Assembly (NCBI GenBank): GCA_964412505.1
Contig: CAYPOM010000005.1
Coordinates: 28,905-92,904 of the forward strand
Origin: CAYLKK01 sp964412505
Lineage (GTDB): Bacteria > Pseudomonadota > Alphaproteobacteria > UBA3830 > CAYLKK01
Length of the DNA stretch: 64,000 nt
Reading direction: 5' to 3'
Each line of letters opens with the position of its first letter. Positions within the stretch are counted from its first letter, which is position 1. Made by a program: the position numbers and the translations under genes. Below the pieces are notes generated by a model that was given only the letters and a program-made list of their open reading frames with translations, ran no database searches and was not told the origin of the DNA. Positions 36,829 to 47,088 of this stretch are shown one piece after another.

Positions 36829-38691
36829 TCAATCAGTTTTCTTTCTAACATCAACTTTTTCAATCATTATTTCTTTCGATTTTTCGTCTGGCCAAGCCTC
36901 TATTTCAAAAATCACTTCACCGTTTTCATTCATATCACAATTTTTAATATCAACTACCAATTCGACTTTATCTACTTTTGAAAAATGATCGAAAACTTTG
37001 TTTGAGTGGACATTCACAGAAACTCTACTATTCTTACAATTTAAAAAGTTGAATTTAACAGAGTAATTTGATTCTTTGCATAACTTTAATTTTATAAAAC
37101 AAATGTTTTTTTTCAATATTCCATTTGAAATATTCACATGAGCTAAAGACTTTGGCTCATCATTAAATGACGAAATATCCCACGAAAAATCAGACCGAGC
37201 CATTTCAATATGTTTGTATCCATAAATACCTATTAATGCATGGTACATTAATGAAAATCCTTTTGCTAACAACTTTCGACAAACAGTTTTTATCGTTTCT
37301 CTGTCATTCGGATAAAATAATGCTATGTCATTTACTGTCATCGCATCTATACAATCGATAGAATCATTTACATAATCACACTTCCTACTATCTCCAATGA
37401 ACCGCAATAAGCACCCATATTCAGTTGATAGCAAACTCTTTATAGCATGTTTGTTTTTATCTAATTTATCAATATCCGACAAATAACAATATAATCGCCC
37501 TCCGTTTTCAACAATTGATTTATATAATTGCGGGAACATAGCAGACATCAACTTTTTACTGATTGCCACAGACTCGATATTAATGTGAGCACTAGCGATA
37601 AAAATTATATTTGGAGTGAAGAATACAACAAAAGCTAACATTTTATAAAATTGAGATTTCGTTTTTATTATGTCTACAAAAGCTAGTAATATGTTAGGCA
37701 ACATACACAACATTGGAACTGAGAAATAATAATCAAATTTCAACCCAAGAACCAACAATGCAAGAATGTATACGCCACCTGAAAGCATGTAACTATCAGT
37801 TATTGTGTAGTCATATGATTTCGACTTAAATAAAGAGAACACTCTATATATTACAAAAAAGCCAATAGCTAAATAAATCGCATTATTATTTAAAAACTCA
37901 CAAAGAACAAAATTAAAGTCACTGTTAATATAATCCCTCATGTATGGATTCACATGATTCGCAGTTATGATAAAATATAAAATAAGGTAAACTGCACAGT
38001 TTCCTAAAAGGCAATAGTTAAACAAAATATCCTTTCTTGAAAACTGACATATTACCGGCATCTTATTCTTTAAAATATCGTATTTACAACATAAATTAAA
38101 TCCAGCGATTACTGCGAATATAACAAACATAGTTTCTTTGCAATATGTACAATATACAGCAGAAATAAAAGCAACTATATATGCTGCAGTTGATTGTTTC
38201 TTATATCCAACATGTTGAGCTAACATAAATACAGAAAGAGCAAATATTATAAATCTTTCTGGATAAATTAGATGAAAATGCAAATCAACAAATATTGAAG
38301 AAAAAAGCAAACAAACGCACCCAACTGTAGCGTATAAAAAGTCTTGATCTTTTCCATACTTTTCTTGAACAATTTTTTTAAAATATATGTAAATAACATT
38401 TATGAATGAAACCATTATTAAAACGTTCCATACATACATACATAGAACAGTCCTAAATCTAGGAACAAAATGCAATATATTGTAATCAAATAATCCTAAA
38501 GGCCAGAATCTATAACGAGCACACCAACCATAAACGATATCGCCTTTATCTAAAAACTTTAGAAACTGATAATCGTCACCAAATTCCAATGCTGCATTTT
38601 TACAAATAAAATATGCATAGACAGCCAAAACTAATGATATAAAAAATATACAACAAAGCTCAGAACGTCTAATTTTACTTACATGTACCAA
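36829..38691 (-). CDS. Polytopic membrane protein, GT-C glycosyltransferase-like
   Basis: The 620 residues have about ten to twelve membrane helices in the first 400 and a soluble C-terminal domain of about 200 residues predicted to be mostly beta strands. The first loop holds FGDDYQFLKFLD and, a little later, RYRFWPLGLFDYNILH. This acidic-first-loop layout resembles GT-C lipid-linked sugar transferases. I infer a possible role in surface glycosylation without clear family evidence. The only available start is TTG at 38691, with GTGGAA as ribosome site inside the glmS stop region. It is co-directional with glmS. Confidence 0.55.
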   Translation of the reverse strand: MVHVSKIRRSELCCIFFISLVLAVYAYFICKNAALEFGDDYQFLKFLDKGDIVYGWCARYRFWPLGLFDYNILHFVPRFRTVLCMYVWNVLIMVSFINVIYIYFKKIVQEKYGKDQDFLYATVGCVCLLFSSIFVDLHFHLIYPERFIIFALSVFMLAQHVGYKKQSTAAYIVAFISAVYCTYCKETMFVIFAVIAGFNLCCKYDILKNKMPVICQFSRKDILFNYCLLGNCAVYLILYFIITANHVNPYMRDYINSDFNFVLCEFLNNNAIYLAIGFFVIYRVFSLFKSKSYDYTITDSYMLSGGVYILALLVLGLKFDYYFSVPMLCMLPNILLAFVDIIKTKSQFYKMLAFVVFFTPNIIFIASAHINIESVAISKKLMSAMFPQLYKSIVENGGRLYCYLSDIDKLDKNKHAIKSLLSTEYGCLLRFIGDSRKCDYVNDSIDCIDAMTVNDIALFYPNDRETIKTVCRKLLAKGFSLMYHALIGIYGYKHIEMARSDFSWDISSFNDEPKSLAHVNISNGILKKNICFIKLKLCKESNYSVKFNFLNCKNSRVSVNVHSNKVFDHFSKVDKVELVVDIKNCDMNENGEVIFEIEAWPDEKSKEIMIEKVDVRKKTD

Positions 38692-38693
38692 AG

Positions 38694-40451
38694 TTATTCC
38701 ACAGTTACAGACTTCGCTAAATTTCTAGGTTTATCAATATCACGACCTAGCTTATTTGCGACATAATATGCTAAAAACTGTAAAGGAATTGTAAATGTAA
38801 ATGGAGCAAATGCTTCTCCTATATCATCAACCACTATTTTTCTTACCTCGCTTGGAAGTCTTTGTGATGCAGTTTTATCTGTAATTACTGCTACATTTTT
38901 CCCTCGCGCTAATATCTCTAGTAGATTAGATCTCGCCTTTTGAAACAATTCACCAGAACTAATTAAAGCTACAATCGCTACAGAATCATCAATCAACGCT
39001 ATTGGACCATGCTTTAATTCGCCGAAAGGAATAGCTTCAGCATGAATATACGAAAGCTCTTTTAATTTTAGTGCTCCCTCAATCGCTATAGGATACAATA
39101 CATCCCTACCTACAAAAATTACACTTTTGAATCCTTTCAACCACTCGGCTAATTTTTCTACCTCACACTCACACTCTAACAATTTTAATATAGTTTGAGA
39201 TAACGTAGATAATTGTTCTTTTAACTTTTCATCACGACCAAACGCTAATTTCGCTAGCACTGTTAATTGAGCCAAAAAAGCTTTAGTAGATGCTACTCCA
39301 ACCTCTATACCCGCCTCTGTATAAAAGCTATGATCACTTAAACGATCTATAGAACTATTTTTTACGTTCACAATTGACGAAATATCGCAATTATAGCGTT
39401 TCATCAACTTCATAGCAGACAGAACATCTGAAGTCTCTCCAGATTGAGAAATAACTGTAAAAGCCTCATTTTTTGTTATAAAAGGATTCCTATATGCGTA
39501 CTCAGATGCTACTTCAACATTAACCTTAATTTTCTTATATTTTTCAAACCAATACTTTCCTACTAATCCTGCATTAAAAGAAGAACCGCACGCTATAATG
39601 TTCAAAACCACATTATTTACATTAATATCAATATCAGAATTTTCTTCTAATGTTTTTGCAATTACAGCAGGCTGTTCATTTATTTCTTTCATCATGAAAG
39701 TATCAAATACGCCCTTGCCTACATCTTCTGGCTTTATAGACAATTTTTCAAATTTTGGACTTATTTCTGACAAAGAATTATTATAGAATTTCACAGAAGT
39801 TCCATCAATTACAGATATTTCTCCATCATTAAAAAAATACACTTCATCACATAAGCCCAACAAACCAATCTGATCAGAACAAAAAGCGATATTTTCATTG
39901 CTAATTCCAATGATAAGAGGGCTGTGTTTTTTCGCCGTAATAATTAAGTTATTATATTCAGAAAACATGAATGCAAAAGCATACGAACCAGTCATTTCTT
40001 TTAACGCATTTTGCACAGCATTTATTGGATTGTTATCTTCAGAAAAGTATTTGTTAACTAAGGCAGCAGCAACTTCTGTATCAGTATCTGATTCGAATTT
40101 AACTCCGTCATTCTTTAACTTTTCTTTTAACTCTAAGAAGTTTTCAATTACACCATTATGAACAACAGCTACATTTCCAGACACTATTGGGTGTGCATTT
40201 CTTTCTTCCGGCTTACCGTGAGTAGCCCATCTCGTATGTCCAATGAATGAAGTACTCTCATCAAAATTGTACTCTTTCAATTTTTCACACAAGTTTTCAA
40301 TTTTTCCTACAGATCTAACTCGATTAAATTCGTTGTTTGATACAGTAGCAATTCCAGCAGAATCATACCCTCTGTAAGACAATGCCATCAAACCTGCAAT
40401 TGATTTATTTAAAGCATGAACTTTCGACGATACTCCGACTATTCCACACAT
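38694..40451 (-). CDS. glmS: Glutamine-fructose-6-phosphate aminotransferase (isomerising)
   Basis: Makes glucosamine-6-phosphate for cell-wall precursors. The N-terminal glutaminase domain starts MCGIVGV with the nucleophilic Cys next to the initiator Met; GHTRWATHG and the loop CGSSFNAG are present. Two SIS domains follow (ISQSGETSDVLSAM and VGRDVLYPIAIEGALKLKELSYIHAEA), and the protein ends DKPRNLAKSVTVE. At 585 residues it is slightly short but complete. Its start shares a base with the glmU stop. Confidence 0.98.
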   Translation of the reverse strand: MCGIVGVSSKVHALNKSIAGLMALSYRGYDSAGIATVSNNEFNRVRSVGKIENLCEKLKEYNFDESTSFIGHTRWATHGKPEERNAHPIVSGNVAVVHNGVIENFLELKEKLKNDGVKFESDTDTEVAAALVNKYFSEDNNPINAVQNALKEMTGSYAFAFMFSEYNNLIITAKKHSPLIIGISNENIAFCSDQIGLLGLCDEVYFFNDGEISVIDGTSVKFYNNSLSEISPKFEKLSIKPEDVGKGVFDTFMMKEINEQPAVIAKTLEENSDIDINVNNVVLNIIACGSSFNAGLVGKYWFEKYKKIKVNVEVASEYAYRNPFITKNEAFTVISQSGETSDVLSAMKLMKRYNCDISSIVNVKNSSIDRLSDHSFYTEAGIEVGVASTKAFLAQLTVLAKLAFGRDEKLKEQLSTLSQTILKLLECECEVEKLAEWLKGFKSVIFVGRDVLYPIAIEGALKLKELSYIHAEAIPFGELKHGPIALIDDSVAIVALISSGELFQKARSNLLEILARGKNVAVITDKTASQRLPSEVRKIVVDDIGEAFAPFTFTIPLQFLAYYVANKLGRDIDKPRNLAKSVTVE

Positions 40452-41770
40452 TATTTCTTCCTCTTCTCTCTATATTCTTTAGCTTTGTTTAGTAGATTCT
40501 TTTGATCAGATCTAGTAATACCTATTGCATCATTTTCTACATTTTCTGTTATTACACTTCCAGCAGCGATAATTGCGTTTTCTCCGACAGAAACAGGAGC
40601 GATTAAACATGAGTTTGATCCAATAAATGCACCATGTTTTATATATGTTTTACTCTTACTGAAACCATCATAATTACATGTTATAGTTCCCGCACCAATA
40701 TTTACAGATTCTCCGATATTCGCATCACCTATATAACTAAGGTGATTTATTTTAGCTCCACTACAAACATTAGAGTTTTTCACTTCAACAAAATTCCCGA
40801 TTTTTGCGTTTTTAGAAATTTCTGTTCCATTTCTTATCCTTGCAAATGGACCTACAGAAGCACTATCTATCGTACAACCTTCTAAATGAGAAAATCCTAG
40901 TATTTCTGAACCTTCTTTTATTGTTACTCCTTCTTTAAAAACAACATAAGGATGGACAATCACATCTTTTTCAATTTTTGTATCATATGAGAAAAAAACA
41001 GTAGCTGGGGCAATTAATTTTACACCATTTTGCATAAAATCATTGCGCATTTTATTTTGATATGTTTCTTCTACTCGAGCTAAATCTAGCATAGTATTTA
41101 TGCCATACATTTCTTCTTTATCGCATTTAATGTATGTAGTTGTGAAGTTTTGTGTATATGCTATATTTATAATATCAGTAAGGAAAAACTCATTTTTATT
41201 TTTATGTTCTTTCAATTGAGGCAATAATTTTTTTGCTAAATCGGTTTTAATTAAAATACCTACATTGCATAAGTTCAAATACTTTTTGCATTGCTCTAAC
41301 TCAGATGCTTCAACTATTCGTATAACATTTTCTTGTTTATCCAATTCTAAGCGACCAAAACTAGATTCTTCATCCACTTCTATTGTTAACACGGCGCAGT
41401 CAGATCTTTGTTCAATAAACTTTGCAAATACACCATCTATAGTAATACTAGTGATTAATGGAGTGTCGCCATAAAGCACCAATATATTTTCAGAATTAAC
41501 AATGTCTACAGCACAACTAACAGCATCCCCTGTTCCAAGCGGTATATTTTGGATTGCCACATCAATATTTTTCAAATCTGACGGTAAAGATGATAAATCT
41601 AAATTAGGAGAAAGCACTGTAATTATTTGCTTCGCCTTAGATTTCTTAGACGCATCTATAATATGACCAATAATTGGTAGGCCAGCTACATGATGCATTA
41701 CTTTAGGAGTCGAGGAATGCATTCTACTCCCCTTCCCTGCAGCCAAAATTACAACACTTAAATTTTGCAT
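40451..41770 (-). CDS. glmU: Bifunctional UDP-N-acetylglucosamine pyrophosphorylase / GlcN-1-P acetyltransferase
   Basis: Produces UDP-GlcNAc for peptidoglycan and lipid A. The uridylyltransferase domain shows LAAGKGSRMHSSTPKVMH. The C-terminal left-handed beta-helix has hexapeptide repeats and the acetyltransferase residues around NFVEVKNS, HLSYIGDA and NIGAGTITCNYDG. The 439-residue length is typical. With glmS it forms a two-gene hexosamine unit, right after pheS. Confidence 0.98.
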   Translation of the reverse strand: MQNLSVVILAAGKGSRMHSSTPKVMHHVAGLPIIGHIIDASKKSKAKQIITVLSPNLDLSSLPSDLKNIDVAIQNIPLGTGDAVSCAVDIVNSENILVLYGDTPLITSITIDGVFAKFIEQRSDCAVLTIEVDEESSFGRLELDKQENVIRIVEASELEQCKKYLNLCNVGILIKTDLAKKLLPQLKEHKNKNEFFLTDIINIAYTQNFTTTYIKCDKEEMYGINTMLDLARVEETYQNKMRNDFMQNGVKLIAPATVFFSYDTKIEKDVIVHPYVVFKEGVTIKEGSEILGFSHLEGCTIDSASVGPFARIRNGTEISKNAKIGNFVEVKNSNVCSGAKINHLSYIGDANIGESVNIGAGTITCNYDGFSKSKTYIKHGAFIGSNSCLIAPVSVGENAIIAAGSVITENVENDAIGITRSDQKNLLNKAKEYREKRKK

Positions 41771-41772
41771 TT

Positions 41773-42819
41773 CTATCTTATGAATTGATCGAAATAAAAC
41801 TCTTCAGCAAAGCAAGAGTCATATTCAAAATATTGTCTCAGGTCTGGAATTCCATACTTCAAAGACGTAATTCTTTCAAGCCCCATACCGAAAGCAAAAC
41901 CTTGATACTTTGTACTGTCTATTCCACAATTTTGTAGAACATTAGGATGAACCATTCCACATCCACCCATTTCTAGCCAATTATTTCCAACACCGAATTT
42001 TATCTTACCTTTTTCCTTAGTATAAGCCATATCTATTTCTGCAGAAGGCTCAGTAAACGGAAAAAAACTTGGTCTAAGCCTAATATTTAATTCTTCTACT
42101 TCAAAAAACTTTTTAAAAAACTCGATTACAGTCCATTTTAAATGTGAAAAATTAATATTTTCATCAACGACTAATCCTTCTATTTGATGGAACATAGGTG
42201 TATGCGTCGCATCTGAATCACTTCTATATGTCCTTCCTATAGAAAATACTTTGATAGGCGCACCGTTATCCTTTAATGCCCTTATTTGCACTGGTGAAGT
42301 ATGAGTTCTTAGCAATAATTTATCATCAGAAATTGCATTTACATAAAAAGTATCATGCATCGTTCTTGCCGGATGATGCTCTGGAATGTTTAGCGCAGTA
42401 AAATTAAAATAATCAGTTTCTATATCAGGTCCGTCAGCAAACGAAAAACCAAACCCAGATAGTATCTCATAAACCTCTTCTTTTGCTTTTGTTAAAGGAT
42501 GTAATTTCCCTATATATTTTCCACGGCTCGGCATAGTAACGTCAACAAACTCATCATTAAGTTTTTGCGCCATTTCTAAACAAAAAAGCTCCTTTTCTTT
42601 TCTTTGTATAGCTGAAACTATTTCTTCTTTTGCCTTATTAACCTTCAATCCGATTTCTTTCTTATCTGATTCATCAAAATCTCTCAACCTTTTAAAAACC
42701 TCAGATAACCTACCATTCTTACCAATCGATGCATTCCGCAATTCCTGCAAATGCTTCATATCCTTACATTTTTCTATCTCAGTCAATGTAAAGATCAGAG
42801 TTCTATCAATTAATTTCAT
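41773..42819 (-). CDS. pheS: Phenylalanyl-tRNA synthetase alpha subunit
   Basis: Catalytic subunit of the class II PheRS. The 348 residues have an N-terminal coiled coil. Motif 2 is visible in VFSIGRTYRSDSDATHTPMFHQIEG, and motif 3 in GFAFGMGLERITSLKYGIPDLRQ. The usual partner pheT does not follow; glmU does, so the beta subunit must be encoded elsewhere. It probably starts a pheS-glmU-glmS transcript. Confidence 0.97.
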   Translation of the reverse strand: MKLIDRTLIFTLTEIEKCKDMKHLQELRNASIGKNGRLSEVFKRLRDFDESDKKEIGLKVNKAKEEIVSAIQRKEKELFCLEMAQKLNDEFVDVTMPSRGKYIGKLHPLTKAKEEVYEILSGFGFSFADGPDIETDYFNFTALNIPEHHPARTMHDTFYVNAISDDKLLLRTHTSPVQIRALKDNGAPIKVFSIGRTYRSDSDATHTPMFHQIEGLVVDENINFSHLKWTVIEFFKKFFEVEELNIRLRPSFFPFTEPSAEIDMAYTKEKGKIKFGVGNNWLEMGGCGMVHPNVLQNCGIDSTKYQGFAFGMGLERITSLKYGIPDLRQYFEYDSCFAEEFYFDQFIR

Positions 42820-42926
42820 ACTAATTTTCCGAATTTAAAAGGCAGATTAATTGTACATAATATTTATTTACTGAGCAATAGCTCTTAATATTAAAAACTA
42901 AACGCACAGTAATTTTATGAACTGAC

Positions 42927-43640
42927 TCAATCGTCCGTTGTAAGATACATTCTCATGTAATCTGCGAATAAATCGGGCCTACGCTGTTTTGTAATTTCCA
43001 AAGATTGCTCTCGTTTAAAATTTTCAATTGCGACATGGTTTCCAGATAGCAACACATTTGGCACATTTAGATTTTTAAATTCCAATGGTTTTGTATATAA
43101 ATCATGCTCCAATAAATACTTCTCAAAAGATTCATTTTCAACAGATTCTTCTTTCTGAACTATTCCTGGAATTAACCTGACACTTCCTTCAATCACAGTT
43201 AAAGCTGCGACATCCCCACCCATAAGAATAAAATCGCCTAAACTCCATTCCTCGAAACCGAAAGATTCTATAATCCTTTGATCAACACCTTCATATCTAG
43301 CGCACAGGAAAATTAGGCCTTGATGATTTTCTATATTATCTTTAAATGTACTTTGAGTGATTCTTTTCCCACGCGGAGAAAAGTAAACCTTTTTAAACCC
43401 TCTGTATTCCTCCTTCAACGACAAAAACGCTTTTTCAAATACATCAGGGCGAAGAGCCATTCCAGCACCACCGCCGCAAAGAGGAGCATCTATCCTTCCA
43501 TGTTTATCACCAAATTTTTTTAAATCTATCACCTCAAGATTCCACACATTGTTATCTAAACCTGTTTTTAATTTAGATACACCCAATGGACCAGGATAAA
43601 TATCTGGAAACAACGTAAACACACATGCCGTCCAAGCCAT
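42927..43640 (-). CDS. trmD: tRNA (guanine-N1-)-methyltransferase
   Basis: Methylates G37 of tRNAs using S-adenosylmethionine and prevents +1 frameshifting. SPOUT-fold trefoil-knot motifs are visible: LCARYEGVDQR, WSLGDFILMGGDVAA and RLIPGIV. The conserved N-terminus is FTLFPDIYPGPLG. The length is 237. It is the last gene of rsmB-rpe-heparinase-like-trmD. Confidence 0.97.
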   Translation of the reverse strand: MAWTACVFTLFPDIYPGPLGVSKLKTGLDNNVWNLEVIDLKKFGDKHGRIDAPLCGGGAGMALRPDVFEKAFLSLKEEYRGFKKVYFSPRGKRITQSTFKDNIENHQGLIFLCARYEGVDQRIIESFGFEEWSLGDFILMGGDVAALTVIEGSVRLIPGIVQKEESVENESFEKYLLEHDLYTKPLEFKNLNVPNVLLSGNHVAIENFKREQSLEITKQRRPDLFADYMRMYLTTDD

Positions 43641-43642
43641 AT

Positions 43643-45058
43643 CTATGAAATCTCCTTAAATGCAAACTTACAAACACAATCAAAATTTGCATTCTTAAAT
43701 GCCTCTAGACGAATTATAGTAGGAACAACAACAACGCCATTAATTATCACAGAATCTGCTTGAAAAAATGAAATATCAATATTTGAACTTACATTTAGTA
43801 AAATTTTCTTCCCATTAGAAAATGTAATATTTACCCCATTTTGATAAAGCAAATTTTCAACTAAAATAGGTTCATAAAAAACAAATTCCTTCAAAACACT
43901 CATTTTAAATGTGGATGTTATGATAACCTCCCACCTAATTTCTGTACCAAGGTTGTTCATATAAACACGCTTAGAAAAAGAAGCCTGCCCTAAAATGTAA
44001 TCTAACATAGAATTCCCATCAAAAAGAGAAAATCCATGTTCTTGTTCAATATCACAATTACAAACCTTATATGATCTTAGTCCATTTTCAGGATTAAACA
44101 TCCTAAGTTTCGTGACTTCAGATACATTTGTACTTTGATTTTGGAAAAAAAATTCAGTATTAAGAAAACAAGATTTCTTATCTATAAATAACTCACTATC
44201 AAACGCACTTATCTTGTCAAATCTGTCCCATTTAACAACATCGTTTTTTTGATTAGATAATATACTTTTTATATGATGTATAGATGGGGTGTACTTGCTT
44301 CCGAAAATTGCTAAACCATTTTTACTTACAATATAAGCAACCCTCTTTTTTAATAAATCAGCGATATCAGAACACAACACAAATTCAGCACTGTTTGGAT
44401 CTATAATAGCAGTGATATCTTCAATCTCTTTGATCAATTTTACAATTTTAATAGGTTTAATATCATCACAATTATCAATTTTATTATTTATATGCGCAGC
44501 AAGCTCTTTTAAAAACATCTTGCCTTCACGCTTCTCTTTAAAAAAAATAGAACAAGCGATTAAAGCACGATAAACAGATACAACGTGAGTTATCTTATAA
44601 TTTAAAAAACGAATATTTTTCAAAAATTTAAACTGTGCATATACACTTTTCAGATAAGAAGATCTAAAATCTTTTTCCGAGGTTTTGACAATATTGTTAT
44701 AGCAGTACAACCAGTAATATATTCTAGATGAGACGATAACAGGAGCCCATGTAACACTATCAACTTTTTTAAAATTTTCTATCCAATTAGCCATTTCAGT
44801 CTTTATATGTTTTCTAATGTTTCGATCATGGGATGATGCAACATATTTCAACCAACCAAAAGAATAAGCTCTGTCTTGAAATAAAGCACTATTCTTCATT
44901 TCATCATTTATTACAAATTCTTGCACCCAACGTTTAAATATAGGTGATTTCACATCGAATTGATTACGACAAAATACAAAGTTTATTCCTGTAAACGTAC
45001 ACATTTTATAGAATAAAAAAGATTTTGCTTCTTTTACTCTAATAAATACTTTTTTCAT
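43643..45058 (-). CDS. Heparinase II/III-family-like protein, degenerate
   Basis: In many Alphaproteobacteria a heparinase II/III-type gene sits beside rsmB. This 471-residue protein keeps an N-terminal alpha-helical toroid pattern (FSWL-like YSFGWLKYVASSHD, WAPVIVSSRIYYWLYCY) and a C-terminal beta-rich part. The usual His/Asp-rich active-site loop (HADxLS-like) is not recognisable, and the protein is shorter than the common 550 or so. It may bind rather than cleave polysaccharide. I chose ATG 45058, 2 bases after the rpe stop, rather than 45076. Confidence 0.6.
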   Translation of the reverse strand: MKKVFIRVKEAKSFLFYKMCTFTGINFVFCRNQFDVKSPIFKRWVQEFVINDEMKNSALFQDRAYSFGWLKYVASSHDRNIRKHIKTEMANWIENFKKVDSVTWAPVIVSSRIYYWLYCYNNIVKTSEKDFRSSYLKSVYAQFKFLKNIRFLNYKITHVVSVYRALIACSIFFKEKREGKMFLKELAAHINNKIDNCDDIKPIKIVKLIKEIEDITAIIDPNSAEFVLCSDIADLLKKRVAYIVSKNGLAIFGSKYTPSIHHIKSILSNQKNDVVKWDRFDKISAFDSELFIDKKSCFLNTEFFFQNQSTNVSEVTKLRMFNPENGLRSYKVCNCDIEQEHGFSLFDGNSMLDYILGQASFSKRVYMNNLGTEIRWEVIITSTFKMSVLKEFVFYEPILVENLLYQNGVNITFSNGKKILLNVSSNIDISFFQADSVIINGVVVVPTIIRLEAFKNANFDCVCKFAFKEIS

Positions 45059-45060
45059 TA

Positions 45061-45711
45061 TTAAAAACATACACACTCTCTAAGCGATTTTATAGCTGAA
45101 TCTGGATTACAACTTTTAAAAATATATCCTCCGGAAATTATTGCATTCGCACCTGCTAGCAAACATTGATTAATAGTTTTATCATTCACCCCACCATCGA
45201 CAAAAATTTCTTTAGCACAATTATCATTTCCCAAAATTCGAGAAGAGAAATCATTAAGCTCTTCCAAGCGACTATATGATATTTTTTGGAATGATCTCCC
45301 AGGCTGAACTGTCATAAAAACGAATGAATCAAATAGATTTAACATTTTTAGCGCAATATCCATGTCACATTTTGAATATATAGCACAAGCCAATTGCCCA
45401 CAATGTTTCTTAACGGAATCGTATATTTTATTTATATCAGAGCATGTTTCTGGATGGATTATAATCCTATTAGCTCCAGCTTCTATATAATCAAGCACAC
45501 GTAAATCAGGATTACTAATCATCAAATGAGCATGGATTGGCAAAGAAGAATAATTATGAATTGTTTCGCATAGATTACATCCAAAAGATATCGTATCAAC
45601 ATAATGCCCATCCATCACGTCGAAATGTATCGAATCTGCATTGCAAATTGCATTTAGTCCTTGCTCTAACTTCAACAAATTACATGCTAATATCGATACA
45701 GAAATATGCAT
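45061..45711 (-). CDS. rpe: Ribulose-phosphate 3-epimerase
   Basis: Interconverts ribulose-5-P and xylulose-5-P in the pentose-phosphate pathway. TIM-barrel motifs are SILACNLLKLEQGL, IHFDVMDGHYVDTISFG, HAHLMISNPD, MTVQPGRSFQ and EIFVDGGVNDKT. The metal-binding His and Asp are present. The length is 216. It sits 1 base after rsmB. Confidence 0.96.
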   Translation of the reverse strand: MHISVSILACNLLKLEQGLNAICNADSIHFDVMDGHYVDTISFGCNLCETIHNYSSLPIHAHLMISNPDLRVLDYIEAGANRIIIHPETCSDINKIYDSVKKHCGQLACAIYSKCDMDIALKMLNLFDSFVFMTVQPGRSFQKISYSRLEELNDFSSRILGNDNCAKEIFVDGGVNDKTINQCLLAGANAIISGGYIFKSCNPDSAIKSLRECVCF

Positions 45712-45712
45712 T

Positions 45713-46972
45713 TTAATTACGCCTCAATCTAGCGCAAAAAAAACCATCCATTTTATGCATATACGGAGAACTAACAAAAAAATCGCAACGATGTCCAGCA
45801 GGGAACTCTATAGGATCTACCTCAAATTCCGGATATCTTTCGCAAAATGAAACAACCTGATCCTCATTTTCATCTCTAAAAATAGAACATGTAGCATAAA
45901 CTAAATGTCCTCCAGGTTTAACTAATTTATGAGCTAACTCTAAAATACTTTTTTGTACTTCAACTAACTCTATAACATCATTCTCTTTAATCCTAATTTT
46001 CATATCAGGATTTCTACGCCATGTTCCACTTCCAGAACAAGGTGCATCTACCAAAACACAATCTGCGAATTTTTCATGACGTTTTATCCATTTACTAGTG
46101 ACAGCATTACAGTATGTGTTTGTAACCCCTGCCCTACGCATGCGTAATTTCGCATCTTCAAGCCTATATTCATATTTGTCTGTCGCGTAAATTCTACCTT
46201 TATTTTCCATCATTGCAGCAAGCGCCAACGTTTTTCCTCCAGCACCTGCACAAAAATCAACCACCGTATCACCTGGCTTAACTTTACAAAATTCTGCGAT
46301 TAATTGTGATCCCTCATCTTGTATTTCTATAATACCATTTTTAAAAAAATCTGAATTTCTAGGAATGTTTCCATGTTGTAAAATAATACCATTTTGGGAA
46401 TATTTTGTTTTCTCAACTGGCAAACCTTCTTCTAACATTTTACTCAAAACATCGTTTACATTTCCCTTTAATGTATTTACGCGTAGATTAACTTTCGCTC
46501 TAGAATTTAGCGCATATATTTCTTCAGTAAAATTATCTTTGAAACGTTCCTTTAATCTCGTTTCTGCCCATTCAGGATAATTTAACATGACACTCTGTTT
46601 TGTTTGACTAAAATCTATATTTTGTAGCTTATTTATAAATTTATGTTCAAAAGGGCTTAGCTTCTCAGGAGAGTACCTCGCTCCGTTAAAAATTTCTTCT
46701 ATCTTTTTAAGATCTAGCTTCTGGACAATAACTAAATATGAAAGAATTAAAAACCGAGATAAATTTGCTGTTATTTTCTCGCATACATATGATAACAACT
46801 CGAAATTACGCAGTACATCGTATGCCAATCTAGCGATTTCTTTGCGATCCTTGCTACCTATAAATTTATGTTCATAAAAGAACGAAGAAGCTAACGAATC
46901 AAATGGTCTATTCGTATCAATAAAACGTTCTAACAAAAAAATAGCGGATTGTGTAATTCCTCCGTTAGTCAT
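45713..46972 (-). CDS. rsmB: 16S rRNA (cytosine-C5)-methyltransferase, RsmB/Sun family
   Basis: The N-terminal NusB-like helical domain is degenerate. The C-terminal Rossmann methyltransferase shows the SAM-binding motif VDFCAGAGGKTLALA, the catalytic Cys pair in VDAPCSGSGTWRRNPD and in VYATCSIFRDENEDQV. The length is about 419. ATG 46972, preceded by GAGG, is preferred over GTG 46981. It is the first gene of the rsmB-rpe-heparinase-like-trmD run. Confidence 0.95.
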   Translation of the reverse strand: MTNGGITQSAIFLLERFIDTNRPFDSLASSFFYEHKFIGSKDRKEIARLAYDVLRNFELLSYVCEKITANLSRFLILSYLVIVQKLDLKKIEEIFNGARYSPEKLSPFEHKFINKLQNIDFSQTKQSVMLNYPEWAETRLKERFKDNFTEEIYALNSRAKVNLRVNTLKGNVNDVLSKMLEEGLPVEKTKYSQNGIILQHGNIPRNSDFFKNGIIEIQDEGSQLIAEFCKVKPGDTVVDFCAGAGGKTLALAAMMENKGRIYATDKYEYRLEDAKLRMRRAGVTNTYCNAVTSKWIKRHEKFADCVLVDAPCSGSGTWRRNPDMKIRIKENDVIELVEVQKSILELAHKLVKPGGHLVYATCSIFRDENEDQVVSFCERYPEFEVDPIEFPAGHRCDFFVSSPYMHKMDGFFCARLRRN

Positions 46973-47088
46973 ATTTTTCACCTCAAGATTCGTTAATTTT
47001 AAAATAAACTGGCGAAGTATTCAATATCGTTATAATTCAACTATGTTGAGACATTTTTTAGCTATATTAATATACATTAAACTAGTAA

